A stretch of 35,979 bases of DNA from Candidatus Thiodiazotropha sp. (ex Ustalcina ferruginea) (GCA_025656375.1 JAHXHU010000328.1:1-35979), one strand, 5' to 3'; positions 10,142-22,769 are shown, counted from the stretch's first letter. Program-made: numbers and translations. The notes: generated from the letters alone by a model not told the origin.

Positions 10142-10570
10142 ATGGCCATTGAACTAACCTTTTCCATAATAAAACCGGATGCTGTTGCAAAGAACCAGAT
10201 CGGTCAGATCTATAGTCGTTTTGAAGGGGCCGGATTGAAGATCGTAGCTTCCCGTATGCTTCATCTCAGTCGTGAACAGGAGGGTGAGTTCTATGCAGTA
10301 CACAAAGAGCGCCCATTCTACAATGATCTGATCGACTTCATGACATCTGGACCCGTCATGGTTCAGGTACTCGAGGGAGAGGGTGCTATAACCCGCAACC
10401 GTGAAATCATGGGTGCTACCAATCCACAAGAAGCTGCACCTGGCACCATTCGAGCCGACTTCGCCGAAACAGTGGATGAAAATGCTGTGCACGGATCTGA
10501 TGGTCCGGATACAGCAAAGGTTGAAATCAATTTCTTCTTTCCTGAGGGTGTCTGTAAAAGGACTCGCTAG
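10142..10570 (+). CDS. ndk: Nucleoside diphosphate kinase
   Basis: [25 protein letters not shown]; catalytic [13 protein letters not shown]; 142 aa. Confidence 0.97.
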   Translation: MAIELTFSIIKPDAVAKNQIGQIYSRFEGAGLKIVASRMLHLSREQEGEFYAVHKERPFYNDLIDFMTSGPVMVQVLEGEGAITRNREIMGATNPQEAAPGTIRADFAETVDENAVHGSDGPDTAKVEINFFFPEGVCKRTR

Positions 10571-10768
10571 GTCTATCTAAGTATCAATTCCAGCATTACA
10601 CAGGGATGCGCCCCGAAGGAAGTGCCCTTGGGGTGTGTTGTTGGGGTGGCAGAGAATGACAACAACCAGACGATATTGTGGCCGCATGGCTTTTTTGGAC
10701 AGACACTCATTAAAATGTTGAGGCATTTTGGGTCTTTATTGTGATCTGTTTATTGACCGCAATTTGAT

Positions 10769-11640
10769 TCAATGGGATTGATTTCCCCTGAACAGCAACA
10801 TTTCACGCATTGCCTGTGCTGCGTTTGAGAGCGTTCGTTTTCGGTGTGTGACAATGCCAAGCGAGCGACTCAGTAGCAACTCGGGCACCTTCAATGATAC
10901 CAGATGATCATCCAGGAGAATCTCCGGCAGCAGACTCCATCCCAGACCGATGGTGGTCATCATCTTCAGGGTTTCCAGATAATCTGTGGCGAGTGAACAG
11001 TTTACCTGTTTGTGGTGGCTTGAGATTCGTTGCTCAACCAATGTTCGGGTATAGGTTCCACGGGTTGGCAATACGGCCGGGTAGTGTAAAAGCTCATTCA
11101 GGCTCACCTGATGAAGTTTTGCCAATGGATGATCCATGCCAACGACCACTTTTAAGGGGTCTAGCCAAATCGTCTTGCTACGCAAGGCATCGGCAGGCTT
11201 CAGCGGCAGTGTCACAACGGCCAGTTCCAGCTTGCCATGTTCCACTGCTTGACAGGCTTTTTCCGACTCCATGAAATGGATATCCAGTTCGACTTGAGGA
11301 TTGGAATCGGTATAACTACGCAGCACAGCAGGCAGTCGATGTAGACCGATATGGTGACTGGTGCCCATAGCCAGTCGACCGGCAATCCTTCCCGAAAGAT
11401 TGGAAAGCTCACGCCGAATATCGGTGAGTTCATGGATGATCCGCTTGGCTCTGGGTAGTAGATGACGACCGGCTTCGGTGAGAAAGACCTGCCTGCCCAT
11501 GCGATCAAAGAGCCGGATGGTGAGTTCATTTTCCAATCCGGCAAGATCGCAGGTTGGGTCAAGTAGAGGGATTCTGCGGCCTGGGAGAATGATCCGTCAT
11601 GGGCTACTTGTACAAAAGCACGAAGGGCATTTAATTCCAT
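10769..11640 (-). pseudogene. LysR-family transcriptional regulator with frameshift in the HTH
   Basis: Minus-frame N-terminus MELNALRAFVQVAHDGSFSQAAESLYLTQPAI joins, in a different frame, GLENELTIRLFDRMGRQVFLTEAGRHLLPRAKRI...; the break is at about 11540-11553 inside the HTH. The remaining effector domain is open to 10769. Confidence 0.85.
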
Positions 11641-11759
11641 ATCTATTCCTGTAAAGAATGGAAAAAATAAAAATTATGAATTTGTATTATGTAGCACACT
11701 GCCCTATGTTTTTAAACCTGAGTCCAGGTGATCAATTGAGATATATGAGGTTATGAGAG

Positions 11760-13178
11760 ATGAGTGCCAAAACCCTTTACGATAAACTTTGGGAATCCCA
11801 CCTGGTACAGACTGATGAAGATGGCACCGCACTGATCTATATCGATCGTCATCTGGTTCATGAGGTGACCTCACCCCAGGCATTCGAAGGATTACGTCTG
11901 GCAGAACGTGAGCCCTGGCGGATCGACGCCAACCTGGCGACACCGGATCACAATGTACCGACTACCGAGCGTACCGGCGGCGTAGACGCCATTGAGGATC
12001 CCATCTCTCGCACTCAGGTCGAGACGCTGGATGCAAACTGTCTTGAATTTGGTATTACAGAATTCGAGATGCTCGACACACGCCAGGGTATTGTCCATGT
12101 TGTGGGTCCGGAGCAGGGCGCGACACTGCCGGGGATGACAGTGGTGTGTGGTGACTCCCATACCTCCACCCACGGTGCGATGGGTGCGCTGGCATTTGGT
12201 ATCGGTACTTCTGAGGTCGAGCATGTGCTTGCTACACAGTGCCTTATCCAGAAGAAATCAAAGGCAATGCAGGTCCGGGTCGAAGGCAAGGCAGGGCCTG
12301 GTGTGACCGCCAAGGATATTGTTTTGGCGATAATCGGTGAGATCGGCACTGCGGGGGGTACCGGTTATGCGATAGAGTTCGCGGGCTCCGCAATTGAGGA
12401 TCTTTCCATAGAAGGACGGCTCACGCTGTGTAACATGGCGATTGAAGCGGGGGCAAGAGCAGGCTTTGTCGCAGTCGATGACAAAACCATCGACTATGTC
12501 AGGGGACGTCCCTATGCCCCTGATAGTGATCAATGGGAGCGTGCTGTGGCCAGCTGGCGGACACTGCATAGCGATGAAGGTGCTGAGTTTCACCTGGTAG
12601 TGACACTGGATGCCGTGGCTATCAAGCCCGAAGTGACCTGGGGAACCTCACCTGAGATGGTTGTGGGCATTGATGATTCGGTACCCAATCCTGCGGATGA
12701 GCCAGACAGTGTGAAGGCGGAAGGGATGGGCCGTGCATTAGACTACATGGGGCTTAAAGCCGGCACCCCGATGAGCGATATCACTCTGGACAAGGTTTTT
12801 ATTGGCTCATGTACCAATTCACGCATAGAAGATCTACGGGCAGCGGCGCAAATAGCCAATGGCCGGCAAGTGGCAGCGAATATTAAGTTGGCGCTGGTGG
12901 TCCCGGGATCGGGTTTGGTTAAGGCCCAGGCGGAACAGGAGGGACTTGATCGGATCTTTACCAATGCTGGCTTTGAATGGCGTGAACCGGGATGTTCGAT
13001 GTGTCTTGCCATGAATGCCGATCGTTTATCACCGGGGGAACGCTGTGCTTCCACCTCCAACCGTAACTTCGAGGGTAGACAGGGGCAGGGAGGCCGCACC
13101 CATCTGGTCAGTCCAGCGATGGCCGCCGCCGCTGCTGTGAGCGGCCACTTTGTCGATGTGGCTACCCTGATTAAATGA
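11760..13178 (+). CDS. leuC: 3-isopropylmalate dehydratase large subunit
   Basis: [79 protein letters not shown]. Confidence 0.98.
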   Translation: MSAKTLYDKLWESHLVQTDEDGTALIYIDRHLVHEVTSPQAFEGLRLAEREPWRIDANLATPDHNVPTTERTGGVDAIEDPISRTQVETLDANCLEFGITEFEMLDTRQGIVHVVGPEQGATLPGMTVVCGDSHTSTHGAMGALAFGIGTSEVEHVLATQCLIQKKSKAMQVRVEGKAGPGVTAKDIVLAIIGEIGTAGGTGYAIEFAGSAIEDLSIEGRLTLCNMAIEAGARAGFVAVDDKTIDYVRGRPYAPDSDQWERAVASWRTLHSDEGAEFHLVVTLDAVAIKPEVTWGTSPEMVVGIDDSVPNPADEPDSVKAEGMGRALDYMGLKAGTPMSDITLDKVFIGSCTNSRIEDLRAAAQIANGRQVAANIKLALVVPGSGLVKAQAEQEGLDRIFTNAGFEWREPGCSMCLAMNADRLSPGERCASTSNRNFEGRQGQGGRTHLVSPAMAAAAAVSGHFVDVATLIK

Positions 13179-13209
13179 TAAGAAACAGTTCGGAAACGAG
13201 GATTTTAGA

Positions 13210-13851
13210 ATGCAAAAATTTGAGATATTCACAGGCATTGTCTGCCCTTTGGATAGATCCAATGTAGACACAGATGCCATTATTCCGAAACAGTTTCTGA
13301 AGTCGATTAAACGTTCAGGCTTTGGTCCCAACCTGTTTGATGAGTGGCGATATCTTGACCAGGGTGAACCAGGGATGGATAACAGTAAAAGGTCTGTTAA
13401 TTCGGATTTCGTACTTAATGATATCCGCTATAAAGGTGCACAGATACTCTTAACAAGAATGAATTTCGGTTGTGGGTCATCTCGTGAACATGCCCCCTGG
13501 GCCCTGGAGGATTACGGATTTCGGGTAATTCTAGCACCGAGTTATGCTGACATATTCTTTAATAACTGCTTTAAGAATGGTCTTCTTCCAATAGTTTTAG
13601 AAGAGAAAACTATAGACAATCTTTTTCGCTTGGCCAGTGATGACCAGGCATTGGAGATGACAGTTGATCTGCACAAGCAAGCGCTGGTTATAGGCGATGA
13701 GCGGATTATGTTTGAGGTGGATCCCTTTCGAAAACACTGTCTGCTTAATGGCTTGGATGACATTGGCCTTACACTGCAAAAAGTTGATGCCATCAAGGCG
13801 TATGAAAAGTGTAGAAAAGATGAAGCGCCTTGGTTGTTTCATGGTGAGTGA
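13210..13851 (+). CDS. leuD: 3-isopropylmalate dehydratase small subunit
   Basis: [43 protein letters not shown]. Confidence 0.98.
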   Translation: MQKFEIFTGIVCPLDRSNVDTDAIIPKQFLKSIKRSGFGPNLFDEWRYLDQGEPGMDNSKRSVNSDFVLNDIRYKGAQILLTRMNFGCGSSREHAPWALEDYGFRVILAPSYADIFFNNCFKNGLLPIVLEEKTIDNLFRLASDDQALEMTVDLHKQALVIGDERIMFEVDPFRKHCLLNGLDDIGLTLQKVDAIKAYEKCRKDEAPWLFHGE

Positions 13852-13976
13852 TCAATCATGCCGTATTGATCTTTGAGTTGATTGTAAATAAGCTCAGGTA
13901 ATAAATTGAATTATAACGTAAATAGCCCGCTAACACTTTTCTCAATGGGTGGCGGGGCTACTTCAGGTGATTAAAG

Positions 13977-15053
13977 ATGAGTAAGAGTATTTTGATACTG
14001 CCGGGTGACGGTATAGGTCCTGAAATTGTCGCAGAGGCGGTCAAAGTGTTGGCGACACTACGAGATAATTATGGGCTGGACATCGATCTGGATGAGGCAC
14101 TGGTTGGCGGTGCGGCGATTGATGCCACCGGCGGACCGCTGCCTGATGCAACCATGGATCTGGCAAAAGAGGCGGATGCCCTTTTACTCGGTGCTGTTGG
14201 GGGCCCAAAATGGGAGGCGTTGGATATCTCAATACGTCCGGAAAAGGGGTTGTTGGGTCTACGATCCTCGCTCAATCTTTTTGCAAATCTTCGCCCTGCC
14301 ATCCTCTACCCGCAACTGGCGGATGCGTCCAGCCTCAAGGCCGACATTGTCGCTGGTCTTGATATCATGATTGTGCGTGAGCTGACAGGCGGCATCTATT
14401 TTGGTCATCCCCGTGGTATCCGGGAGTTGGATAGTGGTGAAAGACAAGGTTTTAACACACTGGTCTACAGTGAGCCCGAAATCGACCGTATCGCCCGGGT
14501 GGCTTTCGATATTGCAAAAAAACGCGGCAACCGGATCTGCTCTGTTGATAAGGCGAACGTGCTTGAATGTACGGAATTATGGCGTGAAGTAGTGAGCCGA
14601 ATCGGTGAAGAACATCCCGATGTGGAATTGAGTCATATGTATGTAGACAATGCAGCCATGCAGCTGGTGAAATGGCCAAAACAGTTCGATGTCATGGTGA
14701 CGACCAATATGTTTGGCGATATCCTGTCCGATTGCGCGGCAATGTTAACAGGCTCTATCGGTATGCTGCCCTCTGCATCTTTGGATGAGCAGGGTAAGGG
14801 TATGTATGAGCCGATACACGGATCGGCACCGGATATAGCGGGTAAAGGTACAGCAAATCCCCTGGCGACCATACTTTCCGTCGCAATGATGTTGCGATAC
14901 AGCTTGGATGAGCCGGCAATGGCAGATCGTATCGAACGTGCTGTGGATAAGGTTTTGGATGATGGCTTGCGCACACCGGACATCATGTCTGATGAGATGA
15001 CCGAAGTGGGCTGTGAGGCGATGGGTGATGCTATCGTTGCGGCATTGGATTAA
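13977..15053 (+). CDS. leuB: 3-isopropylmalate dehydrogenase
   Basis: [61 protein letters not shown]. Confidence 0.98.
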   Translation: MSKSILILPGDGIGPEIVAEAVKVLATLRDNYGLDIDLDEALVGGAAIDATGGPLPDATMDLAKEADALLLGAVGGPKWEALDISIRPEKGLLGLRSSLNLFANLRPAILYPQLADASSLKADIVAGLDIMIVRELTGGIYFGHPRGIRELDSGERQGFNTLVYSEPEIDRIARVAFDIAKKRGNRICSVDKANVLECTELWREVVSRIGEEHPDVELSHMYVDNAAMQLVKWPKQFDVMVTTNMFGDILSDCAAMLTGSIGMLPSASLDEQGKGMYEPIHGSAPDIAGKGTANPLATILSVAMMLRYSLDEPAMADRIERAVDKVLDDGLRTPDIMSDEMTEVGCEAMGDAIVAALD

Positions 15054-15149
15054 TTATGAATTTTTAATGTTGAATTTTGAATTATTGCGCGCGTCAGCTC
15101 TATTTGAATATGCGCGTTCTATTCTGATTTCACGATTCAAAAATACTTT

Positions 15150-16280
15150 TTGGGTTTTTTTAAGATGAAACGAGTTGGATTTGTTGGTTGGCGAGGCATG
15201 GTGGGATCCGTCCTGATGGGACGTATGCTGGAGGAGAATGATTTTGCCGGGATTGAAGATCCGGTGTTCTTCACCACTTCTCAGGTAGGGCTGCCAGGAC
15301 CCGATATTGGCAGGGAGATAGCCCCGCTGAAAGATGCCACTGATATCGATGCCCTGATGGAGATGGAGGCGATCGTGACCTGTCAGGGTGGTGGCTATAC
15401 CAATCAGGTCTATGAAAAATTGCGTGCTGCCGGTTGGAAAGGCTACTGGATTGATGCAGCCTCCAGCCTGCGGATGAAAGATCACACGCTGATCGTCCTC
15501 GACCCGGTCAACAATACGGTTATTCGTGATGGGCTGGTAAACGGCAAAAAAGACTTTATTGGTGGGAATTGCACGGTCAGTTTAATGCTGATGGCACTTG
15601 GCGGGTTATTTCAAGAGGACCTGGTAGAGTGGGTCACATCAATGACCTATCAAGCTGCCTCGGGAGCGGGTGCGAAAAACATGCGCGAGCTGATCAGTCA
15701 GATGGGTGCTGTCGAAAAGGCTGTACAGGAAAAATTAGCCGATCCTGCCTCAGCTATTCTTGAGATCGACAGAAAGGTTGCGGAGACGCTGCGAAGTGAT
15801 GGTTTTCCAACTGACAATTTTGGTACCGCTTTAGCCGGGAGTCTGATTCCATGGATCGATGTGCCGTTGGAAAACGGTCAAAGCAAAGAGGAATGGAAGG
15901 GATTTGTTGAAACCAACAAGATTTTAGGAAAAAGCGATAATCCTGTTCCAATTGATGGAACTTGTGTACGCATCGGCTCCATGCGATGCCATAGTCAGGC
16001 ATTGACCATAAAGTTACGTAGTGATGTGCCGATAGACGAAGTGGAGTCGATACTGGATGATGCCAACAGTTGGGCAAAGGTTATTCCGAATGAACGGCAT
16101 ATCACAGTACGAGAATTAAATCCGGCCCAGGTTACAGGTACATTGACTGTCCCAGTCGGACGTCTGAGGAAAATGAACCTGGGTACTGAGTATCTCAATG
16201 CCTTTACTGTAGGTGATCAGCTCTTATGGGGTGCTGCGGAACCGCTGCGACGAATGCTAAGGATTCTGCTGGAAGGATGA
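15150..16280 (+). CDS. asd: Aspartate-semialdehyde dehydrogenase
   Basis: [35 protein letters not shown]; start may be 15165 (ATGAAACGAGTTGG). Confidence 0.97.
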   Translation: MGFFKMKRVGFVGWRGMVGSVLMGRMLEENDFAGIEDPVFFTTSQVGLPGPDIGREIAPLKDATDIDALMEMEAIVTCQGGGYTNQVYEKLRAAGWKGYWIDAASSLRMKDHTLIVLDPVNNTVIRDGLVNGKKDFIGGNCTVSLMLMALGGLFQEDLVEWVTSMTYQAASGAGAKNMRELISQMGAVEKAVQEKLADPASAILEIDRKVAETLRSDGFPTDNFGTALAGSLIPWIDVPLENGQSKEEWKGFVETNKILGKSDNPVPIDGTCVRIGSMRCHSQALTIKLRSDVPIDEVESILDDANSWAKVIPNERHITVRELNPAQVTGTLTVPVGRLRKMNLGTEYLNAFTVGDQLLWGAAEPLRRMLRILLEG

Positions 16281-16314
16281 ATTGCTGACGGATTTTATCT
16301 GGAGAAGCGCATAT

Positions 16315-16354
16315 AACCCCGTCGTAGAGTCGATCGACTGACGACGGGGTTTTC
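16315..16354 (+). terminator. Rho-independent terminator after asd
   Basis: AACCCCGTCGT ... ACGACGGGGTTTTC, 11-bp perfect stem with TTTTC tail; loop contains palindrome AGTCGATCGACT. Confidence 0.8.
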
Positions 16355-16625
16355 TATTTGGAGTGTAATTAGGGCTAATTTAAAGGTGAAAAACTCGACC
16401 TAATTCTCACTTTGGGCAGTCGCGGGCTAGCTGCGGAGTGGTAAAGCAGAAAATACTGTGAAGATCATTGAAGTTTTGGTAAAAAGATCATTCATCAGCT
16501 ATAGTTAGCGACTAATTGTTAAGTTTATTCTAAACCTATCGGGACTGTTCAGCGGGCCTTTTTGTCCACTGCGCCGGAACGAGTTTGACCGGTAGGTAGG
16601 GTATGTTTTCTGGCAAGGAGGAAGC

Positions 16626-19043
16626 ATGATTCGTAAGCTGTCTCTGGCAGTGGCTGTCGCAACAGCCCTATCACCCATGGGTGCTCTGGCTCTCGGATTG
16701 GGTGAAATACATCCCCAATCGGCGCTCAACCAGACTTTTAAGGCCGATATCGATCTGCTTTCTGTCACCCAGGAAGAACTGCAGGATGTTAGTGTCTCGC
16801 TGGCCTCCCTAGAGGCCTTCAACAAAGCGGGTATGGATAGACCCTTTCTGTTGACCGGCCTGAAGTTCGCTCCTATGTTGTTGCCATCAGGTAAACCGGT
16901 GATATCAATTTCCAGTTCTGATGCCATACGGGAGCCCTTCCTGAATTTCCTGGTTGAAGTGAATTGGCCTAAGGGAAGGTTGGTGCGCGAATATACGGTG
17001 CTGCTGGATCCACCGGTGACGCTAAGACGAGCTCCGCAATCGATCTCTGCCCCAGTCACAAAAACAGCACCTTCTCGCAGCACGGCCATCGCACGAACAG
17101 AGACGGCGAGCTCCTCCATGAGTAGTGGCGATGCCAGAGAATATGGTCCGGTGCGGCCCAATGACAATCTCTGGAAAATCGCGAAGCAGATGCAGCGGTC
17201 AGAGGAGTCTGTCGAGCAGGTGATGATGGCTCTGCAACGCCACAACCCGTCGGCCTTTATCAAAAACAATGTTAATAACCTCAAAGTGGGCAAGATATTG
17301 CGCCTGCCTGAGGATGCCGATGTTACTTCTCTTTCGAAACGTGAGGCCCTTGATGAGTTTCTTGCACAGACACAGGTGTGGCGCTCAGGCCGTGCGGGTG
17401 TCTCTACAAAACCGTCGGTTGACAAGAAGCCCAGTAGAGCCGCGCCAAAAGATGAAGACCGCCTCAAATTAATTTCCGCCAAACCAGTTGCCGGTGAAGC
17501 GGCTGATCGGGAGGGTATGGCTGAATCCAGTAACGAGCTTGACCGACTGCAGCAGGAGATCATGCTTGTCAGGGAGTCCAATGAAGGGGCTCTGCAAGAG
17601 AATGACACATTACGAACCCGCGTTCAGGAGCTCGAGAAACAGATCCAGGATATTCAGCGTCTACTGACACTGAAGAGTGATCAACTCTCTGAGATCCAAA
17701 CGGCCCAAGATATCGCCTCTGAGAAAATGGAGGAGATGGAGTCGGTTGAACCTGTACCTGCAGAAGAGTCGATGCCGGCACCTCTGGAGGCAGAAGTAGT
17801 AGCTGAACCTGAGATTGAGCCACAAGCCGTGGTTGAGGCTGAGATGCCTGTGGTACCGGTTCCAGAAGGTACGGTGATCGAAGAAGTCGATATCGAAGCA
17901 CAAATCGAGGCAGCGCAACAGCCGGTCACAGCTGAAGAGGAAGCTCCAGCGCCAGTGGTTGAGCCGACGCCTGCACCAACAGCCACAGTGAAACCTCCTG
18001 TCACTGCTGAGCAGCCTGTAACACCACCCGTTGTCAAAATGCCACCAAAGAAGGTGTCTTACTTCGATGGCTTGAAAGAGAATAGCAGCCTCCTGAGTAT
18101 AGTCGGGGGTGTCGCAGTCCTGTTGATCGGTCTATTGTGGATGATCATGCGTCGTCGCAAAGAGGCCGAGGCTGAGTTTGCAGAGAGTATATTGGTTTCA
18201 CCTGACAGTGGCGTCGTCGTCAGTGGTAAGGATGATAACAGTTCTCTCACTGCGCCGACCGATGAAACCTCGTTTATGAGTGATTTCTCACCCAGTGATA
18301 TCGACGCATTGCAAGATGAAACAGGTGAAGTAGATCCCTTATCCGAAGCTGATGTCTATATAGCGTATGGTCGTTATCAACAAGCCGAAGAGCTGATAAA
18401 GCAGGCGATTGATAAATTTCCGGAGCGGGAAGAGCTCAAACACAAATTGGTTGAGATCTACTTTTCTGCTAAAAAGCCAAGTGAATTCACATCGCTTGCC
18501 CAAGAGTTGCACGATACAGGTATAGAGGATAGACAGCCTGATGCCTGGTCGAAAATAACCGCTATGGGTCAAGAGTTGGATCCTGCCCATGCATTGTTTG
18601 CTGGTGCGGCGGGAATGGCTGCCGGTGCTACTCTTTCTGGTGCTGATGATTTGGATGACTTGGGGCTGGACCTCAGTTCGGAGTCTCTAGGTGGCATGGA
18701 CGAGCAGCCTCGGATTGAGGCATTACAACAAGCATCCGAAGTTGAGATCGATTCAATGGATAACCTCGATCTAGAAAGCATAGAAAAGGAGTTGGAGGGT
18801 CTCTCTTCCGATCTGGATAACGAAGATTCGGAACTTGATGAGCTGAGCTTGTTACACAGTCATAGCGAAAATCTGGATCTTGACTCTACTGATGAGATTA
18901 CGACCAAATTGGATCTCGCCCGTGCCTATATCGATATGGGTGATAATGAAGGTGCAAAAGGTATCCTCGAAGAAGTTGCCAGCGAAGGCAGTGAACTGCA
19001 GCAGAAAGAGGCCGAGGAGTTATTGAATAATCTCGGTGCCTGA
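16626..19043 (+). CDS. fimV: FimV/HubP-type pilus assembly/polar hub protein
   Basis: LGLGEIHPQSALNQTFKADIDLLS N-terminal domain, LysM-like segment, coiled coil and Pro/Glu-rich linker, single TM, C-terminal TPR-like KLDLARAYIDMGDNEGAKGILEEV; between asd and truA as in other gammaproteobacteria. Confidence 0.92.
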   Translation: MIRKLSLAVAVATALSPMGALALGLGEIHPQSALNQTFKADIDLLSVTQEELQDVSVSLASLEAFNKAGMDRPFLLTGLKFAPMLLPSGKPVISISSSDAIREPFLNFLVEVNWPKGRLVREYTVLLDPPVTLRRAPQSISAPVTKTAPSRSTAIARTETASSSMSSGDAREYGPVRPNDNLWKIAKQMQRSEESVEQVMMALQRHNPSAFIKNNVNNLKVGKILRLPEDADVTSLSKREALDEFLAQTQVWRSGRAGVSTKPSVDKKPSRAAPKDEDRLKLISAKPVAGEAADREGMAESSNELDRLQQEIMLVRESNEGALQENDTLRTRVQELEKQIQDIQRLLTLKSDQLSEIQTAQDIASEKMEEMESVEPVPAEESMPAPLEAEVVAEPEIEPQAVVEAEMPVVPVPEGTVIEEVDIEAQIEAAQQPVTAEEEAPAPVVEPTPAPTATVKPPVTAEQPVTPPVVKMPPKKVSYFDGLKENSSLLSIVGGVAVLLIGLLWMIMRRRKEAEAEFAESILVSPDSGVVVSGKDDNSSLTAPTDETSFMSDFSPSDIDALQDETGEVDPLSEADVYIAYGRYQQAEELIKQAIDKFPEREELKHKLVEIYFSAKKPSEFTSLAQELHDTGIEDRQPDAWSKITAMGQELDPAHALFAGAAGMAAGATLSGADDLDDLGLDLSSESLGGMDEQPRIEALQQASEVEIDSMDNLDLESIEKELEGLSSDLDNEDSELDELSLLHSHSENLDLDSTDEITTKLDLARAYIDMGDNEGAKGILEEVASEGSELQQKEAEELLNNLGA

Positions 19044-19065
19044 CAGCAACGTCATCTAACGTCAG

Positions 19066-19095
19066 GGGGGCGCACTGGGTGCGCCCCTTTTTTAT
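19066..19095 (+). terminator. Rho-independent terminator after fimV
   Basis: GGGGCGCA-CTGGG-TGCGCCCC followed by TTTTTTA. Confidence 0.85.
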
Positions 19096-19108
19096 TTCAG
19101 GGTGGTGC

Positions 19109-19891
19109 ATGAAGATAGCACTTGGAGTGGAATACGATGGCAGCGCATTTCACGGCTGGCAGTTCCAGGGGGATGTTCGTAGTGTACAGGAGTTATTGCA
19201 GCTCGCGCTTTCCAGGGTTGCCGATCATGATGTCACTGTACATTGTGCCGGACGTACTGATAGTGGTGTCCATGCCACTGGCCAAGTGGTCCATTTCGAA
19301 ACCGGTGCACACCGATCCATCAGGTCCTGGGTCTTAGGGAGTAACACCAATCTTCCTGATGATACCAGTATCAGTTGGGCCAAACAGGTGCCAGACACGT
19401 TTCATGCTCGCTTTTCTGCCGTTGGGCGGCACTATCGCTATCTGATCCTGAATCAGCAGTTTCGCTCGGCGCTATGGCGCAAACGCGCAGTTTGGATTCA
19501 CCAGCCATTGGATGAGTCTCGTATGCATATCGCGGCTCAAAAGCTTGTAGGCGCCCATGATTTCTCTTCTTATCGTGCGTTAGGCTGCCAAGCTAAACAC
19601 CCTGTCAGAACCATCCATAGTGTGGCTGTCAAACGACAAGGTAGCTTTGTGAGCATCGAGGTACATGCCAATGCCTTTCTGCACCATATGGTAAGAAATA
19701 TCGCCGGTGTACTCATTGCTATAGGCAAAGGAGAACAGGCCGTGTCATGGGCAGAAGAGGTACTCTGCTTGCGTGACCGTACCCTGGGTGGCGTCACGGC
19801 TCCCCCGCAAGGACTCTACCTTACCAAGGTTGATTACCCGGCAGAGTTTGATATTCCAGAATCCGCAGGTGCATCGCAGATCAATGATTAA
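19109..19891 (+). CDS. truA: tRNA pseudouridine(38-40) synthase TruA
   Basis: MKIALGVEYDGSAFHGWQFQ; CAGRTDSGVHATGQVVHFE. Track start at 19079 lies inside the upstream terminator hairpin. Confidence 0.97.
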   Translation: MKIALGVEYDGSAFHGWQFQGDVRSVQELLQLALSRVADHDVTVHCAGRTDSGVHATGQVVHFETGAHRSIRSWVLGSNTNLPDDTSISWAKQVPDTFHARFSAVGRHYRYLILNQQFRSALWRKRAVWIHQPLDESRMHIAAQKLVGAHDFSSYRALGCQAKHPVRTIHSVAVKRQGSFVSIEVHANAFLHHMVRNIAGVLIAIGKGEQAVSWAEEVLCLRDRTLGGVTAPPQGLYLTKVDYPAEFDIPESAGASQIND

Positions 19892-20132
19892 TGTAATTTG
19901 TCGTCATCTTATATTGGACTCTAGACATGACATTAAGGATGTTGTTTGTCGTAGCACAAGCGATCGGCATGCTGTATCTTCCTGCTGATCGTTCTAGAAT
20001 CTCAATTGGCCACTATCTACTCTGTAAATCACTTTAATGACATGGATTTTTTGACGGTTAAAGGGTTACATCGATTGGCTGAACGGTGTTACGCCGCCAA
20101 TGCGTCCTTCACGGTGTTCAACTGAGGTTTCC

Positions 20133-20762
20133 ATGATCATGAGAACCCGGATAAAAATATGTGGTATCACGCGAGTGGAAGATGCTGCTGATGCTGTCCG
20201 ACACGGTGCTGATGCGATCGGATTGGTGTTTTACCCCCCCAGTCCTCGGGCAATATCTCTCAGACAGGCGCAGGCCATTGTGAAAACCCTGCCGCCATTT
20301 GTTACAGTGGTGGGTCTTTTTGTGGATGAGGCGCGCTCACAGATCGAACGTTTTATCCGTGAGGTGCCTATCGATCTGCTGCAGTTCCATGGACATGAAA
20401 CCGCGGCGGACTGCAGTGGTTATGGCCGGCCCTGGATTAAAGCGGTTAGGATGCGAGAGGGGATTGACCTGGCTATAGTTGAGCGTGATTTTAATCATGC
20501 TTCAGGGTTATTACTCGATAGCTATCAAGTGGGGGTACCAGGTGGTACAGGGCAGTGCTTCGACTGGAGCAGGATCTCGCCAGCCTTGGCTTCAAAGGTC
20601 ATTCTTGCGGGTGGCCTCAATCCGCAGAATGTGGTTCAGGCGATAAGACAGGTGCATCCCTATGCAGTGGATGTCAGCGGTGGCGTTGAAGTAGCGAAAG
20701 GAGTGAAAGATGCCGCAAAGATTGAGGCCTTCATTGCAGGAGTAAAGCGTGGCGATAACTGA
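20133..20762 (+). CDS. trpF: Phosphoribosylanthranilate isomerase
   Basis: [51 protein letters not shown]; overlaps trpB by 14 nt. Confidence 0.96.
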   Translation: MIMRTRIKICGITRVEDAADAVRHGADAIGLVFYPPSPRAISLRQAQAIVKTLPPFVTVVGLFVDEARSQIERFIREVPIDLLQFHGHETAADCSGYGRPWIKAVRMREGIDLAIVERDFNHASGLLLDSYQVGVPGGTGQCFDWSRISPALASKVILAGGLNPQNVVQAIRQVHPYAVDVSGGVEVAKGVKDAAKIEAFIAGVKRGDN

Positions 20763-21963
20763 AAATATCATTGGGGCACTACCTGACGAACGGGGGCATT
20801 TTGGGCCATACGGAGGGCTGTTCGTGCCTGAGGCGCTGATGGAGCCATTGGAAGAGTTACGCGTCGCTTACAAACATTACATGGGGGATGAGAATTTTCT
20901 GAGGGAGTTGGACGAGGATCTCGCTAACTATGTTGGACGCCCATCCCCTATCTACCATGCCAGACGCTGGAGCGAGCAGTTGGGTGGTGCACAGATCTAC
21001 CTGAAACGAGAGGATCTGAATCACACAGGTGCGCATAAGGTGAACAACACTGTCGGACAGGCTCTTCTCGCCCGGCATATGGGTAAGCGTCGTATCATCG
21101 CTGAAACAGGCGCAGGCCAACATGGGGTGGCCAGTGCGACAGTCGCCGCCAGACTCGGGTTGGAGTGCGTAGTCTATATGGGGGCTGTGGATATCGTTCG
21201 GCAGGAGGCAAACGTCTATCGTATGCGTCTGCTTGGGGCAGAAGTGAGAGCGGTCGAGTCTGGTTCTAAAACGCTCAAGGATGCCCTTAACGAAGCGATG
21301 CGTGACTGGGTGACGAATGTAGATAACACTTTTTACATCATTGGCACGGTGGCCGGGCCTCATCCTTATCCGGCAATGGTGCGTGACTTTCAATCAATCA
21401 TTGGCAGAGAGGCGCGTACCCAGATGCCACACCAGGCAGGTCACCAGCCAGATGCACTGGTAGCCTGTGTGGGTGGTGGCTCAAACGCTATCGGTCTTTT
21501 CTATCCCTATTTGGATGATCAAGGGGTTGCTATTTATGGTGTTGAGGCTGCCGGCAACGGTCTGGAAACGGGGCAACATGCTGCCCCCCTCTGTGCCGGC
21601 AAACCAGGGGTGTTACATGGCAATCGTACCTATCTGATGGAAGATGCTGATGGTCAGATCATTGAGACCCACTCTATTTCTGCAGGATTGGACTATCCGG
21701 GTGTCGGACCTGAACATGCCTGGTTGAAAGACAGTGGGCGCGCCAACTACGTCGCTGTAACAGACGATCAAGCACTCGCTGCATTCCATGATTTGACACG
21801 TATAGAGGGAATAATCCCAGCGCTTGAGTCGAGCCATGCCCTTGCCTATGCCAGTCAACTGGCAACAACCATGAGACCTGATCAGATAATTCTGGTTAAT
21901 CTCTCGGGACGAGGTGATAAAGATATGCATACCGTTGCCGCGAGGGAGGGCATTCGTCTATGA
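20749..21963 (+). CDS. trpB: Tryptophan synthase beta chain
   Basis: [52 protein letters not shown]. Confidence 0.99.
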   Translation: MAITENIIGALPDERGHFGPYGGLFVPEALMEPLEELRVAYKHYMGDENFLRELDEDLANYVGRPSPIYHARRWSEQLGGAQIYLKREDLNHTGAHKVNNTVGQALLARHMGKRRIIAETGAGQHGVASATVAARLGLECVVYMGAVDIVRQEANVYRMRLLGAEVRAVESGSKTLKDALNEAMRDWVTNVDNTFYIIGTVAGPHPYPAMVRDFQSIIGREARTQMPHQAGHQPDALVACVGGGSNAIGLFYPYLDDQGVAIYGVEAAGNGLETGQHAAPLCAGKPGVLHGNRTYLMEDADGQIIETHSISAGLDYPGVGPEHAWLKDSGRANYVAVTDDQALAAFHDLTRIEGIIPALESSHALAYASQLATTMRPDQIILVNLSGRGDKDMHTVAAREGIRL

Positions 21964-22769
21964 GTCTGATCAGCAGGAGATTTGCTCAACTCAAGGCACG
22001 GGGTAAGAAGGCGTTGATACCCTTTATCACTGCCGGAGATCCCATTCCGGAGATTACTGTGGATTTGATGCATGATTTGGTTTCTGCAGGTGCCGATCTC
22101 ATCGAACTGGGAGTACCCTTTTCAGACCCAATGGCGGATGGGCCGGTTATTCAACGGGCTAGCGAACGCGCATTGGAATACCATGTCAGTCTGCGGGATG
22201 TGTTGGAGATGGTCTCTCTGTTCAGGCAGCTGGATGCAGAGACACCTGTGATACTGATGGGATATCTTAATCCTATCGAAGTGATGGGTTATGAACATTT
22301 TGCTGACCAGGCGGCAAATGCCGGTGTGGATGGCTTACTGATTGTTGATATCCCTCCGGAAGAGGGAGAGGAGCTACAACGGATATTTAAAGCTAAATCG
22401 ATTGATCAGGTTTTTCTTGTGGCTCCCACCAGTACACCTGATCGAATCCAGCGTATTTGTGATGTGTCAGGTGGCTTCGTCTATTATGTTTCAGTTAAGG
22501 GTGTCACTGGTGCCAGCCACCTGGATCTGAAATCTGTGGAGCATAAGCTAGCAGAGATTCGTAGCAGAACCGATCTGCCTGTTGGCGTAGGTTTTGGTAT
22601 AAAGGATGCGCAAACTGCCGCTGCTGTATCACGACTAGCGGATGCCGTGGTGGTAGGCAGTGCTTTGGTTTCCCGTGTTGAAGCCCTGGCTGATGAGCCT
22701 GAAAAAATCGGTGCCTCCTTGCGGGAAGTGATTTCATCGATGAGACAGGCGATGGATAAGGTAGACTAG
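21960..22769 (+). CDS. trpA: Tryptophan synthase alpha chain
   Basis: [58 protein letters not shown] overlap with trpB. Confidence 0.98.
   Translation: MSLISRRFAQLKARGKKALIPFITAGDPIPEITVDLMHDLVSAGADLIELGVPFSDPMADGPVIQRASERALEYHVSLRDVLEMVSLFRQLDAETPVILMGYLNPIEVMGYEHFADQAANAGVDGLLIVDIPPEEGEELQRIFKAKSIDQVFLVAPTSTPDRIQRICDVSGGFVYYVSVKGVTGASHLDLKSVEHKLAEIRSRTDLPVGVGFGIKDAQTAAAVSRLADAVVVGSALVSRVEALADEPEKIGASLREVISSMRQAMDKVD

Noticed and set aside
10605-10640. Hairpin CCCCGAAGG...CCCTTGGGG after ndk
   Set aside because: Imperfect stem and no T tract; not called as a terminator.
13942-13975. TAGCCCGC...GCGGGGCTA hairpin between leuD and leuB
   Set aside because: No U tract or leader peptide seen; too weak to call an attenuator.
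16505-17608. 367-aa minus-strand ORF antisense to fimV
   Set aside because: Ser/Arg-rich shadow of the fimV frame, no recognisable domain.
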